Of a DNA stretch of 64,000 bases, positions 59,948-64,000 are shown one piece after another (positions within the stretch are counted from its first letter, which is position 1; each line of letters starts with the position of its first letter). Below the pieces are notes generated by a model. That model was not told the origin of the DNA. It searched no databases and saw nothing but the letters and a program-made list of their open reading frames with translations. The stretch is from NCBI GenBank assembly GCA_963669455.1, contig OY770026.1:1240001-1304000 (forward strand), written 5' to 3'. The translations under genes and the position numbers were made by a program. Source of the stretch: JAWKWH01 sp963669455. GTDB lineage: Bacteria > Pseudomonadota > Alphaproteobacteria > Rhizobiales > Rhizobiaceae.

Positions 59948-60941
59948 CGCGATGGTTGAGGTTCGCGGGCTTACCCGCCTGTTCGACGTTTCCAAACCAT
60001 GGCTCAACCGCGTCATCGAGCGCGAGGGCAAGAAGTTTTTGCGGGCCGTGGATGATGTTTCCTTTGAGATCGCCAAGGGCGAGACGTTTGCTCTGGTTGG
60101 CGAATCCGGATCGGGCAAATCGACAGTTGCCAAGATGGTGGTCGGTCTTCTCGCGCCAACAGCGGGCGAGATCGCCATCGAGGGGATCAATCTGGCCGAC
60201 AAGGGCCGGGCCGGTGACCTTCAGTTTCTGCGCCGGCGCATCCAGATGATCTTTCAGGACCCTTTCGCCAGCCTCAATCCAAGATGGCGCGTCGACAAAA
60301 TCGTTTCCGAGCCGATCCGTGCCTTCAATCTGGAAGGCGATGAAGCAAAGATTACCAGCAGAGTTGGCGAATTGTTGACGCTGGTCGGACTTGGCGGTGA
60401 TGATGGCAGGAAGTTCCCGCATGAGTTTTCAGGCGGGCAGCGCCAGCGTATCTGCATTGCCCGGGCGTTGGCCTCCAAACCCGATTTCATTGTTTGTGAC
60501 GAGCCAACCTCCGCTCTTGATGTGTCGGTGCAAGCGCAGATTCTCAATTTGATGCGTGATCTGCAGCAGGAATTCGGTCTGACCTACTTATTCATCAGCC
60601 ATGATCTGTCGGTCGTGCGCCACATGGCTACCCGCGTTGGCGTCATGTATCTCGGCCGGATCGTCGAAATTGCCGAATCCAAAAGGCTGTTTCGCGAACC
60701 GCAGCATCCTTATACGCGCATGCTGTTCGATGCGGTGCCCGATCTGGCGATGAGTGGCCGCCCGCATCTGTCGGTTGAGGGTGAAATCCCAAATCCGATC
60801 AATCCGCCCGGCGGCTGCACCTTTCATCCGCGTTGTCCGCTGGTCAATGAGCGCTGCCGGCAGGAGATCCCGCAACCCCTGCCAGTCAGCGCCTCTATCG
60901 TATCCTGCCACGCCCGCGAGGAGGGTCGACGCCAAACATAG
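59940..60941 (+). CDS. ABC transporter ATPase (DppF type)
   Basis: 333 residues: Walker A GESGSGKST, signature FSGGQRQRICIARALA, Walker B IVCDEPTSALDVSVQ, switch His LFISHDLSVVRH, and the C-terminal CTFHPRCPLVNERC domain. The chosen ATG at 59940 gives MSDAMVEVRGLTRLFDVSKP. With the previous gene it forms the heterodimeric motor. I see no clear terminator after it. Confidence 0.94.
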   Translation: MSDAMVEVRGLTRLFDVSKPWLNRVIEREGKKFLRAVDDVSFEIAKGETFALVGESGSGKSTVAKMVVGLLAPTAGEIAIEGINLADKGRAGDLQFLRRRIQMIFQDPFASLNPRWRVDKIVSEPIRAFNLEGDEAKITSRVGELLTLVGLGGDDGRKFPHEFSGGQRQRICIARALASKPDFIVCDEPTSALDVSVQAQILNLMRDLQQEFGLTYLFISHDLSVVRHMATRVGVMYLGRIVEIAESKRLFREPQHPYTRMLFDAVPDLAMSGRPHLSVEGEIPNPINPPGGCTFHPRCPLVNERCRQEIPQPLPVSASIVSCHAREEGRRQT

Positions 60942-61032
60942 AGGTGATATATTTTTTATTTTTCCAAGAATTAATTTAAAGCTATCAAACAATAATTGTA
61001 TAAAAATAAAATTATTCTATGATGATTCAATC
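60942..61032 (+). promoter_or_regulatory. AT-rich spacer, likely promoter of the protease-hydrolase gene
   Basis: About 90 bases of unusually high A+T (AGGTGATATATTTTTTATTT, TTAATTTAAAGC, ACAATAATTGTATAAAAAT, AAAATTATTCTATGATG), unlike the GC-rich surroundings. Such a stretch can promote transcription and is a common sign of an acquired gene boundary. No single promoter box can be fixed. TTGTATAAAAAT resembles a -10 element. Confidence 0.5.
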
Positions 61033-62928
61033 ATGTCAAGAATGAAGCAAGAAAATATTGGGAAAGCCTCGTCGAAGCTGGCCGGGCGTGATTTGAACGT
61101 CATACCCGATGCGCCGGATTTGCGTGATCGCATGTATGAACCAGCGCTGATTGATGTGAAGGTCAAACTCGACCCGCCGCCGGGTATTGTGGTGCGCGAT
61201 CAGGGCGAACAGGGCGCGTGTACGGGGTTTGGCCTTGCTGCGGTGATTGATCATTTGAATGATGTCCGCCGGGCTGCGGGTGCGGAAGATCTGCCGGCCT
61301 TTGTCAGTTCGCGCATGCTTTACGAGATGGCCAAACTGCATGATGAATGGACCGGAACCGATTATGACGGTTCCAGCATTCGCGGCGCGCTGAAGGGCTT
61401 TTTCAACAATGGTGTGTGCTCGGAAGACAGTGCCCGCTATGTCGATGGCCAGAGCAATTGGCAACTTAGCATCGCCCAGGCAAAGGAGGCGCGCAGCATA
61501 GGGCTTGGCGCCTATTACCGGTTGCGGCCCAATCTCATCGACTACCATGTGGCGCTCAATGAAGTCGGCGCCATCTATTGCTCGGCGCGGGTTCACAGCG
61601 GATGGCGCAATCCTCCAGACGGGAAGATCGGTAAGTCGGAGACCCATTTTGGCGGGCACGCCTTTGCGATTGTTGGATATGATCGCGACGGATTTATTAT
61701 TCAAAACTCCTGGGGGAAGGCGTGGGGCGGGTTCAAGGGCCAATCCGGCATCGCGCATTGGACGTATCAGGATTGGGCGGCCAATGTGATGGATGCCTGG
61801 GTATTGCGACTGTCGGTGCCGGCGCCCGATGCGTTCGATATTATTTCCAGTCCGATGTCGAATTTCGGGATAGCTGAACAACAAAAATCGCCGCGGCCCA
61901 GGCGTGGCGAGATTGTCGGCCATTTTGCCAATATTGATGATGCCGAGCTGGTTGAAACCGGCGTTTATGCATCTCCGTCCGACAGTCTGATCGAAACGGT
62001 AGGCTATCTGGCGGGCAGCGCATCTCTGCCCAACCGAAAATATGACCATATCCTGTTTTATGCCCATGGCGGGCTAAACGGGCTGGATGATTCTGCGCGG
62101 CGCATCCATGCGATGAAGACGATCTACAAGCGCAATCGCATCTATCCGTTCCACTTCATGTGGGGCACTGGATTTACCGATGAGTTCATTGATGCGCTAA
62201 CCGGTGCGTTTGGCCGTTCGATGAAAAGGGTCGGAGGGCTTTCGGACAGGCTGGACAGTATGCTGGAAAAAATTTCGCGGCCGATCGGGCGCGCGGTGTG
62301 GCGTCAGATGAAGGATGATGCCAGGCGCAGTTTTCTGCCCGAAGGTGGTGGATTTGAAGTCATGCAGATGTTTCTGGATATGAATGCAGCGCTGGACCGG
62401 CCCTATAAGATCCACCTTGTTGGCCACAGTGCCGGCGCGATCCTGCATGGCTATCTGCTCGACGCGATCCCGATGATGGGTGTGTCTGGCAAACCCGTTG
62501 AAAGCCTGTCGCTGATGGCGCCTGCCTGTAGCGTTGATCTCTACGACAATTTCTACAAGTCGAGAATCGGCAAGAACGCTGTGGATGGCGTTAAAAAGGC
62601 GACGGTGTTCCGGCTGACCGACAAACGGGAGCAGGATGACAATGTCGGCAAAATCTATCGCAAATCGCTGCTCTATCTTGTGTCGAACGCGTTCGAAGAT
62701 CGCGATGGCATGCCGCTGTTGGGCATGGAAGAGTTTGCCGGCCAGGTTGTTGTGCCTGCCGGTCTGGAACAGATCTATGCCGGGCGGCAGAGCAATTTGA
62801 GCGATTCCAAATCCCATGGCGGTTTTGATAATGACAGGGCAACCATGAACCACATACTCAAAACGATCCTTGGCTCCAGTTGGAACCCGCAACTGGGATT
62901 CCAGGAACATGAATTGGCCGGATTTTGA
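61033..62928 (+). CDS. Papain-like (C1) peptidase fused to an alpha/beta hydrolase
   Basis: 631 residues, no signal peptide or membrane helix. Residues ~45-265 are a C1 peptidase: RDQGEQGACTGFGLAAVIDH (nucleophile Cys63 following Q-G), His209 in FGGHAFAIVGYD and Asn225 in QNSWGKAWGGFKG. Residues ~335-620 resemble a lipase-type alpha/beta hydrolase: HGGLNGLDD (oxyanion-like HG at 345), LVGHSAGAILHG (G-x-S-x-G, Ser466) and PACSVDLYDNF; the catalytic His may be H595 or H607. The segment ~265-335 is a linker. The domain pair is unusual. No neighbouring immunity or secretion gene is apparent. The preceding spacer is AT-rich and the next gene belongs to a glycan-type pathway. Confidence 0.75.
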   Translation: MSRMKQENIGKASSKLAGRDLNVIPDAPDLRDRMYEPALIDVKVKLDPPPGIVVRDQGEQGACTGFGLAAVIDHLNDVRRAAGAEDLPAFVSSRMLYEMAKLHDEWTGTDYDGSSIRGALKGFFNNGVCSEDSARYVDGQSNWQLSIAQAKEARSIGLGAYYRLRPNLIDYHVALNEVGAIYCSARVHSGWRNPPDGKIGKSETHFGGHAFAIVGYDRDGFIIQNSWGKAWGGFKGQSGIAHWTYQDWAANVMDAWVLRLSVPAPDAFDIISSPMSNFGIAEQQKSPRPRRGEIVGHFANIDDAELVETGVYASPSDSLIETVGYLAGSASLPNRKYDHILFYAHGGLNGLDDSARRIHAMKTIYKRNRIYPFHFMWGTGFTDEFIDALTGAFGRSMKRVGGLSDRLDSMLEKISRPIGRAVWRQMKDDARRSFLPEGGGFEVMQMFLDMNAALDRPYKIHLVGHSAGAILHGYLLDAIPMMGVSGKPVESLSLMAPACSVDLYDNFYKSRIGKNAVDGVKKATVFRLTDKREQDDNVGKIYRKSLLYLVSNAFEDRDGMPLLGMEEFAGQVVVPAGLEQIYAGRQSNLSDSKSHGGFDNDRATMNHILKTILGSSWNPQLGFQEHELAGF

Positions 62929-62945
62929 ATTCGCGATGGCGCCTT

Positions 62946-62961
62946 AGAGCGGATACGCTCT
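62946..62961. repeat. AGAGCG palindromic fragment
   Basis: AGAGCGGATACGCTCT, a 16-base near-palindrome made of the two element termini directly joined (one mispaired position). It is flanked by TA on both sides and supplies the TAG stop (CTA on this strand) of the DegT-type gene. Confidence 0.6.
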
Positions 62962-64000
62962 AACAAAACAGATCAGCCGTTTCAGCGATGATTGACGCGA
63001 TCAGCCGGCAATCTGGCTCGGTAAATGTAAGGGGAATGCGCATGTCGCAGGTGGTCGACAGGGCGGCCAGCGTCTGCGGCAATTCCGGCGGCTCGCCCAG
63101 ATAGCGCCAACTATCGAAACGGCTGGTAAAGCCAACCGGGTCTTCGGCGCCAAACCATTTGATTTCCACACCGCGCTCCGCACAGGTTTTGACGAATTCG
63201 GGTATTGCTTCCGGTTTTACACCGGTGGCATGAAACTGAATTGACGAACCGACGAAGGCTTCATGGCGATGGCGCTCGATCACCTCAATGCCCCGTGATG
63301 TGCGCAAACCCTCTTCAATGATCCGGTAGCGGCTGTTCCAGCGGGCAATATTGCCGTCAAGCAAGGGAAGTTGCGAGCGCAGCAGCGAGGCGCGCAGATT
63401 GTCCAACCGGGCCGAGCAGTTCGGCACGTCGAGGCGTAATTCGTCGAACACGTCAGGGCCGGGGATTGCGCCGTGAGCGGCATAGTTCATGTAAGAACCG
63501 GATGCGATCACGCTTCGTGCGGCGATTTTGCTGTCATTTGTCGTCAACAGTCCGCCTTCGCCGGAATTTAGGTGCTTATAGGTCTGGGTGGAAAAGCAGG
63601 CGGCATTTCCGAAATTTCCAGACCGGATGCCATTCCATCTGGCGCCCATCGTGTGGGCACAATCCTCGATCAGTTTTAGACCAAACCTGGCGCAGACCGA
63701 CATGATTGCGTCCATATCGGCGATGTGGCCGCGCATATGCGACAGCAGAAAAAACCGGGCCTTGCTTGCCGCGGCCTTCGCGCTTAGATCGCCAATGTCC
63801 GTGTGCCAATTTTTGCCGATCTCCACCAGAACCGGGATCGCACCTACAGCGAAGATAGCGCCTGGGACCGGTGCGAGCGTATAGGCGTTGGCCAGAACCT
63901 TGTCGCCGGGCCGGACGCCAACCGAGCGCAGCGCCATTTGCAGGGCCTGGCCGCCGGAGGCCGTGGCGATGCAATACTCTGCGCCCTGCCAGGCGGCATA
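62960..64000 (-). CDS. DegT/DnrJ/EryC1/StrS aminotransferase, partial (5' end beyond the window)
   Basis: Open to the window edge; at least 346 codons. It is a PLP-dependent sugar aminotransferase fold: IATASGGQALQMALRS and PGDKVLANAYTLAPV at the visible start, LIEDCAHTMGARWNG (PLP Asp) and the Schiff-base lysine in STQTYKHLNSGEGGLLTTN. Members make amino-sugars or related cofactors for surface glycans or natural products. The stop is inside the repeat fragment. The true start lies beyond base 64000; ATG at 63937 is internal. Confidence 0.85.
   Translation of the reverse strand, partial: YAAWQGAEYCIATASGGQALQMALRSVGVRPGDKVLANAYTLAPVPGAIFAVGAIPVLVEIGKNWHTDIGDLSAKAAASKARFFLLSHMRGHIADMDAIMSVCARFGLKLIEDCAHTMGARWNGIRSGNFGNAACFSTQTYKHLNSGEGGLLTTNDSKIAARSVIASGSYMNYAAHGAIPGPDVFDELRLDVPNCSARLDNLRASLLRSQLPLLDGNIARWNSRYRIIEEGLRTSRGIEVIERHRHEAFVGSSIQFHATGVKPEAIPEFVKTCAERGVEIKWFGAEDPVGFTSRFDSWRYLGEPPELPQTLAALSTTCDMRIPLTFTEPDCRLIASIIAETADLFC

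Overview
The window looks like a chromosomal segment of an alphaproteobacterium of the order Hyphomicrobiales (Rhizobiales). The evidence is a set of gene blocks and families typical of that order: the prs / rplY / pth / ychF block, a pgeF-MidA-lgt-UbiK-YbjN block, a MarR - response regulator - histidine kinase operon divergent from ilvE, a BA14K protein and a NicO/DUF1007 pair. Dispersed AGAGCG...CGCTCT intergenic repeats of a kind common in rhizobial genomes also occur. I see no rRNA, tRNA, CRISPR array, phage module or intact transposase gene. All names come from motif reading by eye, with no database search.

Region by region. 0-2.2 kb: a VOC protein, an ECF42-type sigma factor and its YCII/DGPF partner. 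2.3-5.4 kb: repeat copy A, a patatin-like lipoprotein and a membrane acyltransferase. 5.5-8.5 kb: ychF, pth and rplY, with an 85-bp tandem repeat that reiterates the ychF start in front of the gene. 8.7-18.6 kb: a plus-strand catabolic island (divergent GntR/FCD regulator, perfect palindromic operator, CUT1-type sugar ABC transporter, GMC dehydrogenase with small subunit, aldehyde dehydrogenase, enolase-superfamily dehydratase) that separates rplY from prs. 18.6-26 kb: prs, a lipoprotein, an M24-fold protein lacking most metal ligands, pgeF, MidA-type methyltransferase, lgt, UbiK-like protein, YbjN protein and CsaA. 26-31 kb: repeat copy B, the kinase/regulator/MarR operon, ilvE and a metallo-beta-lactamase-fold hydrolase.

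31-38.6 kb is the most unusual part. It holds a BA14K protein, a cold-shock protein with a long leader, a DUF6969-like protein, a secreted protein with about 70 cysteines in CNPC/CGAC repeats joined to a cytochrome P460-like domain with a CHECH haem motif, repeat copy C, and a membrane-anchored pentapeptide-repeat protein built from 21 near-identical 30-bp units. 38.6-49.7 kb: a phosphatase, an acyl-CoA ligase with a lysine-rich tail, DUF924, a candidate small RNA or long 3' UTR, an aminotransferase, a nickel/cobalt-type exporter pair, an amidase-LysR unit divergent from a TetR regulator, an SCP2 protein and an acyl-CoA dehydrogenase.

49.8-64 kb: a GGDEF-EAL protein, an amine/amino-acid oxidase, a second acyl-CoA dehydrogenase, a complete dipeptide-type ABC operon, an AT-rich spacer, a papain-like protease fused to an alpha/beta hydrolase, and a DegT-type aminotransferase cut by the window edge. 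An AGAGCG-type repeat family (three full copies, two 46-bp miniatures and three fragments) recurs across the window and supplies the TAG stop codon of four genes.
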